From the NCBI GenBank assembly GCA_031178645.1, contig JAPSIP010000069.1:1-7608 (forward strand): a stretch of DNA of 7,608 bases, given 5' to 3'. Below are positions 1 through 6,696 of this stretch, piece by piece. Source of the DNA: Paracoccus sp. (in: a-proteobacteria). Its GTDB lineage: Bacteria; Pseudomonadota; Alphaproteobacteria; Rhodobacterales; Rhodobacteraceae. Position 1 is the stretch's first letter; each line of letters begins with the position of its first letter. Both the position numbers and the translations under genes were made by a program. A model generated the notes under the pieces. It worked only from the letters and a program-made list of their open reading frames with translations. It had not been told where the DNA came from and searched no databases.

Positions 1-563
1 TCCAGCACGATCAGACGTGGCCCCAGGATCAGCGCCCGCGCGATGCCGATGCGCTGGCGTTGACCGCCCGAGAACTCGTGCGGATAGCGTGTGGCGTGTT
101 CGGGCAGCAGGCCGACTTGACGCAGTGCTGTCGCAACGCGGTCAGCACGTTCGGCACGATCTTTGACGCCGTGCAGCATCAGCGGCTGGGACAATGCGCG
201 GCCTATGGTTTCCCGGGGGTTCAGGGTCGAGAAGGGGTCCTGAAAGACGATCTGCGCGAGGCGCGCGCGGGCAAGCCTGTCGGGCGCGCCAAGACCGTAT
301 ACCGGACGGCCCTCGACTATGATGGCGCCCGAACTCGGCGCCTGCAGGCCCATGATTGCCAGGGCGGTGGTTGACTTGCCGCAGCCGCTTTCCCCAACAA
401 GACTCACGCACTGCCCGGGCTGGACCGTCAGATCCACGCCGTTGACTGCGTGGATTGTTCGGCGTTGCCGCAGCAGTCCGCCTGATACGGGAAACCGCAC
501 ATGCAGGTCCTTGATCGACAGGATCGGTTCGCTTGCGGGCGAGGGGATGTGCGCGGCGGTCAT
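1..563 (-). CDS. dppF: Peptide ABC transporter ATP-binding protein, DppF/OppF type (3' part cut by window edge)
   Basis: This is one of the two ATPase subunits that would power the inner-membrane peptide importer encoded by the upstream genes; it acts on the cytoplasmic face. The visible 187 residues run from an N-terminal strand region with the family's FPVSGGLLR stretch (about 24-32), through Walker A GESGCGKST (57-65), the Q-loop VFQDP (106-110) and the ABC signature FSGGQRQR (164-171), to LIVL (184-187) of Walker B, where the window ends. Missing are the catalytic glutamate, the H-switch and any C-terminal oligopeptide-transporter domain. The ATG at 563-561 overlaps the TGA of the preceding ATPase gene as ATGA and has an AGGGGAG ribosome site about 7 bases upstream, so translational coupling is likely. 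The order and motifs fit the DppF/OppF position in a heterodimeric Opp/Dpp system. The symbol is a family label, since the substrate is not shown. Confidence 0.95.
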   Translation of the reverse strand, partial: MTAAHIPSPASEPILSIKDLHVRFPVSGGLLRQRRTIHAVNGVDLTVQPGQCVSLVGESGCGKSTTALAIMGLQAPSSGAIIVEGRPVYGLGAPDRLARARLAQIVFQDPFSTLNPRETIGRALSQPLMLHGVKDRAERADRVATALRQVGLLPEHATRYPHEFSGGQRQRIGIARALILGPRLIVL

Positions 564-1462
564 GCCGCTTCTCCCCTGGGACGAAGATAGGTTTTGGCGA
601 AGTCGGGGGCATCGCGATCGATAGCCATGTCCAGATCCGCCAAGCGGTGGCGCCCTTCGACCGCGCGGCTTCCCAAGCGGGGCAGGGCGGCCAGAAGGCC
701 CTGCGTGTAGGGGTGGCGTGGGTCCGTGAACAGGGCTTTGGCGTCGCGCAGTTCCAAAAGGCGCCCGTTGGCCATGACGCCGACACGCTGGCACATTTGG
801 GCAATCACACCAAGATCGTGGCTGATCAGCAGGACAGCCGTGCCCTCGCGCTCGCACAGTTCGCGGATCAGGCGCAGCACCTCGGCTTGGACGGTGACAT
901 CCAGCGCCGTGGTCGGCTCGTCTGCGATCAGCAGGTCGGGGCGGCAGGCCATGGCCATCGCGATCATCACCCGCTGTCGCAGCCCCCCCGACAGCTGGTG
1001 GGGATAGGCACGCGCGCGACCCTCGGGGTCGGGCACCTGCACGGCGGCAAGCGCCTCGACTGCCTTGGGGCGGGCGTCGGACCAGGACAGACCGCGGTGC
1101 AGCACGAACATCTCGGCAATCTGGCTGCCGATGCGGGCCAGCGGGTTCAGCGCTGTCATCGGTTCCTGGAAGATCATCGAGATACGGTTGCCGCGCAGTT
1201 TGCGCATGGACCGGCGCGACATCGCCAGCAGGTCCTGCCCGCCGTAAAACGCCTGTCCCTTCAGTGTTGTCAGTGGTCTGCGATTGAGGCCCATGAGTGC
1301 CAGGGCCGAGGCCGACTTGCCGCTGCCCGATTCACCCACCAATCCGAAGATCTCGCCCGGCATAATGTCGAAACTGAGGTCGCGGACGATCTGCACCGGG
1401 GGGCCGTTCCGGTTCGGGATGCCGATCGTTAGGCCGCGGATGTCCAGCAGGGGGCCGCTCAT
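560..1462 (-). CDS. dppD: Peptide ABC transporter ATP-binding protein, DppD/OppD type, with atypical C-terminus
   Basis: The 300-residue product is the partner ATPase of the importer, cytoplasmic and membrane-associated. All nucleotide-binding elements are present: Walker [10 protein letters not shown] (43-51), Q-loop IFQEP (97-101), signature LSGGLRQR (157-164), Walker B LLIADEP (177-183), D-loop ALD (186-188) and H-switch H215. The [12 protein letters not shown] stretch (250-261) is the usual start of the Opp/Dpp C-terminal domain. What follows is only about 40 residues with no cysteines. The GCPFxPRC-type cysteine motif that DppD and OppD proteins normally carry there is absent. An open frame continues upstream inside the permease gene, but the start at 1462 is preferred: it gives the expected family N-terminus ([11 protein letters not shown]), has AGGTG just upstream and overlaps the permease stop as ATGA. 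The stop overlaps the next ATPase start the same way. Function is secure at family level; the substrate is not. Confidence 0.95.
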   Translation of the reverse strand: MSGPLLDIRGLTIGIPNRNGPPVQIVRDLSFDIMPGEIFGLVGESGSGKSASALALMGLNRRPLTTLKGQAFYGGQDLLAMSRRSMRKLRGNRISMIFQEPMTALNPLARIGSQIAEMFVLHRGLSWSDARPKAVEALAAVQVPDPEGRARAYPHQLSGGLRQRVMIAMAMACRPDLLIADEPTTALDVTVQAEVLRLIRELCEREGTAVLLISHDLGVIAQMCQRVGVMANGRLLELRDAKALFTDPRHPYTQGLLAALPRLGSRAVEGRHRLADLDMAIDRDAPDFAKTYLRPRGEAA

Positions 1463-2283
1463 GCCCGCACCTGCATGCGGGGGTCCAGCCAGTCGCGCAC
1501 CCCGTCGCCCAGCAGATTGAAACCCAGGACAGTGACGAAGACAGCAAGCCCGGGGAAGATCGTTGCCCAAGGGACGCTGCGGATCGCCTCGCGCGCGTCG
1601 GTCAGCATGTTGCCCCAGGACGGGGCCGGAGGGCGGATGCCGAGGCCCAGGAAGGACAAGGCCGCCTCGGCCAGAACCGCCTCGCCGATACCCAGCGTCG
1701 CCATGACCAGGACCGGCCCAACGATGTTCGGCAGAAGCTGTGTCAGCATGATGCGGATGTCGCCGTAACCCAAGGTGCGCGCCGCCTGAACATAGCCCTG
1801 CGATTTCAGCGACATGACGGCGCTGCGGGTGATCCGGCAGCTCCAACTCCAGTTCGTGAGGCCAAGCGCGATCAGCAGGCTGACCACGCCGGGGCCAAGA
1901 ACCGCCATGATGGCGAGGGCAAAGACCAGCGACGGGATCGCCAGCATCAGGTTCGTCAGCCCGTTGACCGTGTCGTCCCACCAGCCGCCCCAATAGCCCG
2001 CCGACAGGCCCAGGGCGATGCCGATGGTCGAGTTGATGGCCTGCGCCACGATGCCGATGGTCAGCGACACCCGTGCCCCATAGAGCACGCGCGCGAACAC
2101 GTCCCGTCCCTGGCTGTCTGTGCCGAACCAATGGTCCCAGGACGGGGCCATTTCAGAATTCATCAGGTCGGCGTCAAGGATCGGATCATGCGGCGTCAGC
2201 AGGGGCGCAAAGACCGCGCCTAAAATGACCAGCGTCACAAGCGCAAGGCCCAGCGTCAGGTTAAAGCGGAAGGGCAATCGCAT
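1459..2283 (-). CDS. dppC: Peptide ABC transporter permease, DppC/OppC type
   Basis: This is an inner-membrane permease subunit of 274 residues, normal for the DppC family, which forms the translocation pore with the DppB-type protein. A first membrane segment lies at about 10-30. It is followed by a periplasmic stretch ending in the family hallmark HWFGTDSQGRDVFARVLYGAR (51-71). Further hydrophobic segments lie at about 78-95, 115-140, 188-213 and 241-262. The cytoplasmic EAA loop that docks on the ATPases is AARTLGYGDIRIMLTQLLP (about 167-185). LSFLGLG (209-215) and LGDGVRDWLDPR (258-269) are typical C-terminal family motifs. An AGGAGG ribosome site lies four bases before the ATG and overlaps the stop of the upstream permease gene, so the two are probably co-translated. 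The 3' end overlaps the next ATPase start as ATGA. Confidence 0.96.
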   Translation of the reverse strand: MRLPFRFNLTLGLALVTLVILGAVFAPLLTPHDPILDADLMNSEMAPSWDHWFGTDSQGRDVFARVLYGARVSLTIGIVAQAINSTIGIALGLSAGYWGGWWDDTVNGLTNLMLAIPSLVFALAIMAVLGPGVVSLLIALGLTNWSWSCRITRSAVMSLKSQGYVQAARTLGYGDIRIMLTQLLPNIVGPVLVMATLGIGEAVLAEAALSFLGLGIRPPAPSWGNMLTDAREAIRSVPWATIFPGLAVFVTVLGFNLLGDGVRDWLDPRMQVRA

Positions 2284-2292
2284 GATGCCTCC

Positions 2293-3228
2293 TCAGCGAA
2301 GGCTGATGCGGGGGTCGATCGCGGCGTAGATCACGTCAACCAGCACGTTGATGACCAGGAACCACAGCACGATCACCAGAATCGTGCCCTGCACCACCGG
2401 AATGTCGCGGATTGCCACGCTGTCCACCATCAGCGACCCGAGGCCAGGCCAGGAGAACAGTTTCTCGATCACCAGGGCCTGTCCCAGCAGCGAACCGATC
2501 TGCAGCCCCATCGTCGTCACGATCAGCACCATGACATTGCGCAGGACATGCCAGCGGATCATCTGCGAGGGGCTGGCACCCTTGGCCATTGCGGTGCGGA
2601 TATGGTCTGATCCCATAACCTCCAACACGCCCGCCCGCGTGGTCCGCGCCAGAAGCGCCAGTGGCGCAAATCCCAGGGCGATCGCGGGCAGGATCAGGTT
2701 TCGCAGTTGCCCTCCGCCATAGCCGAAGCTGGGGAGCCAGCCAAGTTGCAGTGCAAAGACATACATCAGCAGCAGTCCAAGCCAGAACTGCGGCATCGAC
2801 AACCCGGACACTGCGAAGATCATGGTGATGCTGTCCAGCAGGCTGCCGGGGCGCATCGCCGCCAGAAAGCCCAGCGGGATCCCAACGGTCACGGCCAGGG
2901 CCATGGCCGACAGCGCCAGCTGAAGCGAAGGCCAGATTCGCGCGGCGATCAGGTCCACCACGGGTTCGCGCGTTCGGAAGGACGTGCCCAGGTCGAACTG
3001 TACCAGCCGCACCAGATAATCCCAGAACCGAACCGGCAATGGCTTGTCCAGACCGAACTGCGCGTTGATCTGGGCGACCAGTTCAGGCGACAGCGCCCGC
3101 CGGCCGCCGCCGGTCATGGTGCCGGCAAAGCTGCCGGGCAGGACGCTGAAGATCAGAAAGATCAGCGCGGCCACTGCCAGCAGTGTCGGGATCATCTGCA
3201 GCAGCCGCCGCAGGATGTAACGGCCCAT
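2293..3228 (-). CDS. dppB: Peptide ABC transporter permease, DppB/OppB type
   Basis: This inner-membrane permease of 311 residues partners the DppC-type subunit. It opens with MGRYILRRLLQMIPTLL, the classic DppB start, with membrane segment 1 at about 10-31. A periplasmic region follows that contains FGLDKPLPVRFWDYL (58-72) and DLGTSF (79-84). Hydrophobic segments lie at about 102-124, 135-163, 178-195, 232-253 and 282-303. The EAA loop is AMAKGASPSQMIRWHVLRN (213-231). The C-terminal family motifs VIEKLFSWPGLG (253-264) and DVIYAAIDPRI (298-308) are intact. A GGGGGA stretch about 7 bases before the ATG may serve as ribosome site. The gene is separated from the binding-protein gene by 66 bases holding a GC-rich hairpin, so it is probably expressed from the operon promoter at a lower level than the binding protein. 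The assignment to DppB rather than OppB, GsiC or NikB is by general resemblance only. Confidence 0.96.
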   Translation of the reverse strand: MGRYILRRLLQMIPTLLAVAALIFLIFSVLPGSFAGTMTGGGRRALSPELVAQINAQFGLDKPLPVRFWDYLVRLVQFDLGTSFRTREPVVDLIAARIWPSLQLALSAMALAVTVGIPLGFLAAMRPGSLLDSITMIFAVSGLSMPQFWLGLLLMYVFALQLGWLPSFGYGGGQLRNLILPAIALGFAPLALLARTTRAGVLEVMGSDHIRTAMAKGASPSQMIRWHVLRNVMVLIVTTMGLQIGSLLGQALVIEKLFSWPGLGSLMVDSVAIRDIPVVQGTILVIVLWFLVINVLVDVIYAAIDPRISLR

Positions 3229-3261
3229 TCTTCCGTCCCCCGTTCTTATTGCAGTGAAGAC

Positions 3262-3285
3262 CCCGCGGCGGTGAACCGTCGCGGG
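3262..3285 (-). other. GC-rich imperfect hairpin between binding-protein and permease genes
   Basis: In the minus-strand transcript CCCGCG-A-CGGT pairs with ACCG-C-CGCGGG, giving ten base pairs around one A/C mismatch. The apex is so tight that the last pair probably opens into a TTCA loop. The hairpin starts 9 bases after the TAA of the binding-protein gene and no run of U follows, so it does not look like a strong intrinsic terminator. Hairpins in this position in ABC importer operons often protect the upstream binding-protein mRNA or partly terminate transcription, so that binding protein outnumbers permease. That role is inferred here. Confidence 0.55.
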
Positions 3286-3294
3286 ACCTCGGCC

Positions 3295-4902
3295 TTATTG
3301 CGGCTTGCGATCGGCCGGTGCGGTGTCGTCGATCCAGATCTTGTCGTAATCCTGGATCGCCAGTTCCTGCGGGTTGCCACGAAGACCGTGGACCCAGGGC
3401 TGGTAGGCCATCACCGCCTTGTTGTAGTTGAAGAACCAGTAGGGCGCTTCCTCGCGAATGATGCCGTCTGCTTGGCGGATCAGGTCGTTGCGCTTGGCCT
3501 CGTCACGTTCCTGTTGCGCTGCCTCGTAGAGCCTGTCCACCTCGGGGTTGCTGAAGTTGGTATAGTTGCAGGCCGACTGGGCCGTCTTGCTGTAGAAGCA
3601 GCGCAGGATGTTCAGCGGGTCCGGCCCGCTGGACAGTGACCAGATGAAGGCGGTGAAGTTGCCGCCCGTGATACGGTCCTCCAGGACGGCGTTCTCGACC
3701 GGCTCGACGCTGACGCGGATGTTGGCCTTGTCCAGCATCGGAATGATCGCCTCGACGATGGGTGCGCCCCAGCTTTCGTTCTGGTTGGCGATCACCGGCA
3801 GGTCGATGCCATCGGCGTGCCCGGCCTCCTCCAGCAGCGCCTTGGCCTTTTCGGGATCATAGGCATAACCCTGTGCATCCGGATCGAAAGCGGGCGAGGT
3901 CGTGGGCATGAAGCCCACCGCCGGGAAGGCCTTGCCCTTGACCAGCCTGTCGATGATCAGGTCCTTGTCGATGCCGTAATTGACCGCCTGGCGGACCCGC
4001 TTGTCGTCGAAAGGAGGCCTCGTCGTGTCAAAGCCCACCACGCGGGTGAATAGTTCGGCCACCTCCAGCAGGCCCTCCGATAGAGCGGGGTCGGCCTGGT
4101 ATTCCTGATATTGCTGGCTTCCCAGGACCGACACGTCGATTTCCTGGTTGCGGAATGCGACGTCTCGGGCCGCGGCCTCGCCCATGATCAGAATGTTGAG
4201 CCGGTCGAGATAGGGCTGGTCATTCTCTCCGAAGAAGCCGTCGAACCGTTCGAAGCTGACGCGCGATCCGGGGACATGTTCGACGAAACGGAACGGCCCC
4301 AGGCCGACCGGCTGGGTCGCCTGCGTGTCGCCCTCGACATTCGACGGGTAGATCGGAACATAGTTCTGCATCAGGTCAAAGCCAGGATCCTGGCTGGCGG
4401 TGAAGGTGATCTCCAGCGTGTGGTCGTCGATCTTCTTCAGTCCCGACATCTCGGTCGCGCTGCCGCCCTGGACGTCGTCAAAGCCCTGGATCCGCGAGAT
4501 GAAGTTCGCGCTTGGCGAGGCCGTCGCCGGGGTGGCGATGCGGTTATAACTGTAGATGACATCGTCGGCGGTGAAGGGCTTGTCGTTGTGGAACACCGCA
4601 TCGGTGCGCAGCTTGTAGGTATAGACCAGCCCGTCGTCGCTGACGGTCACGTCGGTGAACAGGTCCGGCTCGGGCTTCCCGGTCTCTGGGTTCCATTTGT
4701 AGAGACTGCGATGCATGGCATGAGCCACAATCTCGGTCTGGACCTCGGCCGAGGCGGTGACATCCAGCGTGCCCACGCTGCTGCCATAGGGCGCAGTGAA
4801 GTTCAGCGTCCCGCCGCGCTGCACCTCTTGCGCCCAGGTTGCGGGTGCGCAGAGCGCGGTTCCTGCCAGCAGCAGGGCGCCCATGGTGGCTCTGATCGTC
4901 AT
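3295..4902 (-). CDS. Periplasmic peptide-binding protein, ABC transporter family 5 (SBP_bac_5)
   Basis: This is the 535-residue substrate-binding subunit, which captures ligand in the periplasm and delivers it to the permeases. Residues 1-24 form a Sec signal peptide: R4 is the only charged residue before a hydrophobic core MGALLLAGTALCAPA, with probable cleavage after TWA (22-24). C18 lacks a proper lipobox, so the protein is probably soluble rather than a lipoprotein. The mature part shows family 5 features: PEPDLFTDVTVSDDGLVYTY (77-96), FTADDVIYSY (110-119), VGLGPFRF (199-206), DDKRVRQAVNYGIDKDLI (299-316), AYDPEKAKALLEEAG (347-361) and NYTNFSNPEVDRL (446-458). C435 and C445 lie close enough to form a disulfide. 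The open frame extends well upstream, but 4902 is chosen because it gives the signal peptide and has GGGGAGG 7 bases before the ATG. Ligand identity cannot be read from the sequence; peptide, nickel, glutathione and sugar binders share this fold, and the neighbouring peptidase favours a peptide. Confidence 0.95.
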   Translation of the reverse strand: MTIRATMGALLLAGTALCAPATWAQEVQRGGTLNFTAPYGSSVGTLDVTASAEVQTEIVAHAMHRSLYKWNPETGKPEPDLFTDVTVSDDGLVYTYKLRTDAVFHNDKPFTADDVIYSYNRIATPATASPSANFISRIQGFDDVQGGSATEMSGLKKIDDHTLEITFTASQDPGFDLMQNYVPIYPSNVEGDTQATQPVGLGPFRFVEHVPGSRVSFERFDGFFGENDQPYLDRLNILIMGEAAARDVAFRNQEIDVSVLGSQQYQEYQADPALSEGLLEVAELFTRVVGFDTTRPPFDDKRVRQAVNYGIDKDLIIDRLVKGKAFPAVGFMPTTSPAFDPDAQGYAYDPEKAKALLEEAGHADGIDLPVIANQNESWGAPIVEAIIPMLDKANIRVSVEPVENAVLEDRITGGNFTAFIWSLSSGPDPLNILRCFYSKTAQSACNYTNFSNPEVDRLYEAAQQERDEAKRNDLIRQADGIIREEAPYWFFNYNKAVMAYQPWVHGLRGNPQELAIQDYDKIWIDDTAPADRKPQ

Positions 4903-4909
4903 CTTATGT

Positions 4910-4916
4910 CCTCCCC
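4910..4916 (-). promoter_or_regulatory. Ribosome binding site deciding the binding-protein start
   Basis: GGGGAGG lies 7 bases upstream of the ATG at 4902 and fixes this start within a much longer open frame. The rest of the 35-base gap to the upstream amidohydrolase gene is A/C-rich (CACAAACAACAATA) and looks unstructured, which would favour strong translation of the binding protein. Confidence 0.8.
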
Positions 4917-4937
4917 AGGTTATTGTTGTTTGTGTCT

Positions 4938-6563
4938 TCAGGCTGTGCTGCGGTCGAAAGCCACGGCTCCTCCCAGCAGCGTCATCTCGCAAGTGGTGTC
5001 GTTCAGGATCTGCTCGGGCGTGGCGGTCAGAAGGTCGCGCGAAAAGACCGCAATGTCGGCCACCATTCCCGGCTGCAGCCGTCCCTTGAAGCTTTCTTCC
5101 CGTGCCAGCCAGGCGCCGTTTTCGGTATAGACCGTCAGCGCCGTTTCGTTGTCCACGACCTCGGACGCCATCATGTCGGTCCCCTTCCAGGTCCGGCGGG
5201 TCAGCATCTGGTGCAGGTTCGGCAGCGGATGGGTACGGCACACGGGTGAATCGCTGCCGGTGCCCGGCCGGAACCCCATGTCCAGCCATGTTTTCAGCGG
5301 AGAGACGCCACGCGTCACTTTCTCGTCCATGACCGCCAGATAGCTGTCGCCGAAGTCATGCACGAAGACCTGCTGGGGCGACGGCTCGATGCCGGCGGCC
5401 TTCATGCGGGCGTGCTGCTCCGGCGTTGACATGCAGCAATGTTCGACGCGGTGACGGCGCGCGGGATCGGGCCGCGCGGACAGCACCTTCTCATAGGCGC
5501 CGATCAGCTGGTCGATGGCCATGTCGCCGATGGCATGGCAAGCAAGCTGATAGCCCTGGGCGTGGTATTCCGCGACAAGGCTCTCCAACTGCTGCGTTGG
5601 CAGCATCTGCACGCCGAAATTGTTAGGCTGATCGCGATAGGGCCGGCTCATCCAGGCGGTCCGCCCGCCCAGCGAGCCGTCGAGGAAGATCTTCACCGCG
5701 CCGACCCGCAGCATCTCGTCGCCCACTCCGGTGACCAGGCCCGCCTGGAAGCAGGGTTCCACGATCGAACTGCCGGGATCGCCCAGCAGCGTCAGCGAGA
5801 CCCGAACCGGCAGCCGCCCGTCCCGCTTGGCCAGGTGATAGGCGCGGATCTCTTGCATGCCCGCGATCATGCCGACCGCAGCGTCCATGCAGCTGGTGAT
5901 GCCATGCGCCAGCAACTGCTGACCGCCCGCCTCGATCGCGTCGATCAAGCTGTCCAGATCCGGCACGGGGATATGGCCGCTGACCAGGTTCTGCGCATTC
6001 TCGGCCAGCATGCCGGTCAGCACACCGTTCTCGACCTCGATCACGCCACCGTCGGGCGCGGGGGTTGCGGCCGTGACGCCCGCCATTTCGAACGCGCAAC
6101 TGTTGGCGACCGAGACATGGCCGCAGGTGCGTGTCAGCAGGACCGGGTGATCCGGCGCGGCGGCATCCAGTTCGGTCCGGTGCGGATGGCGGCCGATGTC
6201 CAGCTTTTGCTGCTCATAGCCGCGGGCGCGGATCCATTCGCCCTTGGGCGTCACGGCAGCGCGGGCCCGGATTGCCGCCAGCACGGCATCCAGCGTCGGC
6301 GCGGCCTGCGGCGAGACATCGACGTGGCCTAGGACCAGCCCCGTCGAAATCAGGTGCAGGTGGTTGTCGTAAAGGCCTGGCATGGCGAACCGGCCGTCCA
6401 GATCGATGACACGGGTGCCGTCCCCGATCAGCGGCGCGATCTCGGCGTCGCTGCCCACGGCAAGGACCTTGCCCTGCCAGGCCGCAAGGGCTTGGGCGAT
6501 GGGAAGACCTGCACCACACCAGATTGTGCCGCCTTTCAGCACCAGATCCGCAACAGGGCCCAT
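4938..6563 (-). CDS. Metal-dependent amidohydrolase, COG1574/YtcJ-like (Amidohydro_3)
   Basis: This is a 541-residue enzyme of the amidohydrolase superfamily. The subfamily includes YtcJ-like proteins and N-substituted formamide deformylases, and hydrolyses C-N bonds in amides or related compounds. An N-terminal beta-sandwich part (LVLKGGTIW, 7-15; VIDLDGRFAMPGL, 52-64) leads to the metal motif DNHLHL (66-71). The subfamily markers follow: GHVSVAN (148-154), KIFLDGSLGG with K291 as likely bridging lysine, CHAIGD with H343, RHRVEH with H371 and H375, and GSDSP with D438. The C-terminus closes the sandwich (LQPGMVADIAVF, 496-507; EMTLLGGAVAF, 526-536). No signal peptide is visible and there are ten cysteines, so a cytoplasmic location is likely. 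The frame stays open about 69 codons upstream, but GGGAGG 4 bases before the ATG at 6563 and the family N-terminus support this start. It is the first gene of the transporter operon, so its substrate is probably what the transporter imports. The exact reaction is unknown. Confidence 0.92.
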   Translation of the reverse strand: MGPVADLVLKGGTIWCGAGLPIAQALAAWQGKVLAVGSDAEIAPLIGDGTRVIDLDGRFAMPGLYDNHLHLISTGLVLGHVDVSPQAAPTLDAVLAAIRARAAVTPKGEWIRARGYEQQKLDIGRHPHRTELDAAAPDHPVLLTRTCGHVSVANSCAFEMAGVTAATPAPDGGVIEVENGVLTGMLAENAQNLVSGHIPVPDLDSLIDAIEAGGQQLLAHGITSCMDAAVGMIAGMQEIRAYHLAKRDGRLPVRVSLTLLGDPGSSIVEPCFQAGLVTGVGDEMLRVGAVKIFLDGSLGGRTAWMSRPYRDQPNNFGVQMLPTQQLESLVAEYHAQGYQLACHAIGDMAIDQLIGAYEKVLSARPDPARRHRVEHCCMSTPEQHARMKAAGIEPSPQQVFVHDFGDSYLAVMDEKVTRGVSPLKTWLDMGFRPGTGSDSPVCRTHPLPNLHQMLTRRTWKGTDMMASEVVDNETALTVYTENGAWLAREESFKGRLQPGMVADIAVFSRDLLTATPEQILNDTTCEMTLLGGAVAFDRSTA

Positions 6564-6567
6564 TGAT

Positions 6568-6573
6568 CCTCCC
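6568..6573 (-). promoter_or_regulatory. Ribosome binding site deciding the amidohydrolase start
   Basis: GGGAGG lies 4 bases before the ATG at 6563. It selects this start over several in-frame ATGs further upstream that would run into and across the divergent aminopeptidase gene start. Confidence 0.75.
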
Positions 6574-6588
6574 AGGTATGTCCACGGC

Positions 6589-6616
6589 AGGTTAGCCGCT
6601 GGCGGCAGGATGGCAA
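6589..6616 (-). promoter_or_regulatory. Candidate sigma-70-like promoter of the transporter operon with inverted repeat in spacer
   Basis: On the minus strand TTGCCA (6616-6611; five of six matches to TTGACA) is followed after 16 bases by TAACCT (6594-6589; only three of six matches to TATAAT). Transcription would then begin about 20 bases before the amidohydrolase ATG. The spacer holds the perfect inverted repeat GCCGC-CA-GCGGC (6595-6606), well placed for a repressor. The -10 match is weak, so this is a candidate only. Confidence 0.35.
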
Positions 6617-6651
6617 GGAAAGTCTCCATAATTTTTGCTTGTGTTTTCATC

Positions 6652-6672
6652 GCCTCCGGCACAGCCTCCGGC
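6652..6672. repeat. Short direct repeat GCCTCCGGC x2, period 12
   Basis: GCCTCCGGC occurs at 6652-6660 and again at 6664-6672, separated by ACA. The centre-to-centre distance of 12 bases is close to one helical turn. It sits in the leader of the aminopeptidase gene, 24 to 44 bases before its ATG. It could be a tandem binding site for a regulator or chance in a GC-rich leader. Confidence 0.5.
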
Positions 6673-6696
6673 TTTCCCAAAGCAGGGACGCCAGGA

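Larger units (their letters stand above)
6564..6696. promoter_or_regulatory. Divergent intergenic control region
   Basis: These 133 bases separate the divergent starts of the amidohydrolase and the D-aminopeptidase and must hold the promoter(s) for both directions. Visible elements are the 12-base inverted repeat at 6595-6606, an AT-rich patch at about 6626-6650 containing CATAAT (6627-6632), which is unusual in this GC-rich context, and the direct repeat of GCCTCCGGC described separately. CATAAT could be a rightward -10, but no good -35 lies at the right distance, so the rightward promoter is not defined. No regulator gene is visible in the window. Confidence 0.6.

Noticed and set aside
560..2131. 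A 523-residue minus-strand open frame that looks like an ATPase with a 220-residue N-terminal extension
   Set aside because: The extra part is the out-of-frame shadow of the DppC permease gene; the true ATPase begins at 1462 with a family N-terminus and ATGA overlap.
3262..3285. Intrinsic terminator splitting the operon after the binding-protein gene
   Set aside because: The hairpin is followed by a mixed sequence with no U-run, and the downstream permease and ATPase genes are needed partners with no separate promoter visible.
2707..3639. Long plus-strand open frames opposite the transporter and amidohydrolase genes (also 4111-5130, 5439-6332 and 533-1432)
   Set aside because: Antisense shadows common in GC-rich DNA; rich in His, Arg and Gln, with no family motifs, and opposite well-supported genes.
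4849..4851. C18 of the binding protein as a lipoprotein cysteine
   Set aside because: The residues before it (TAL) do not match a lipobox and a good signal peptidase I site lies at 22-24.
3295..5289. A 664-residue form of the binding protein
   Set aside because: The first 129 residues are low-complexity Arg/Gly-rich shadow translation of the amidohydrolase gene; the signal peptide and ribosome site place the start at 4902.
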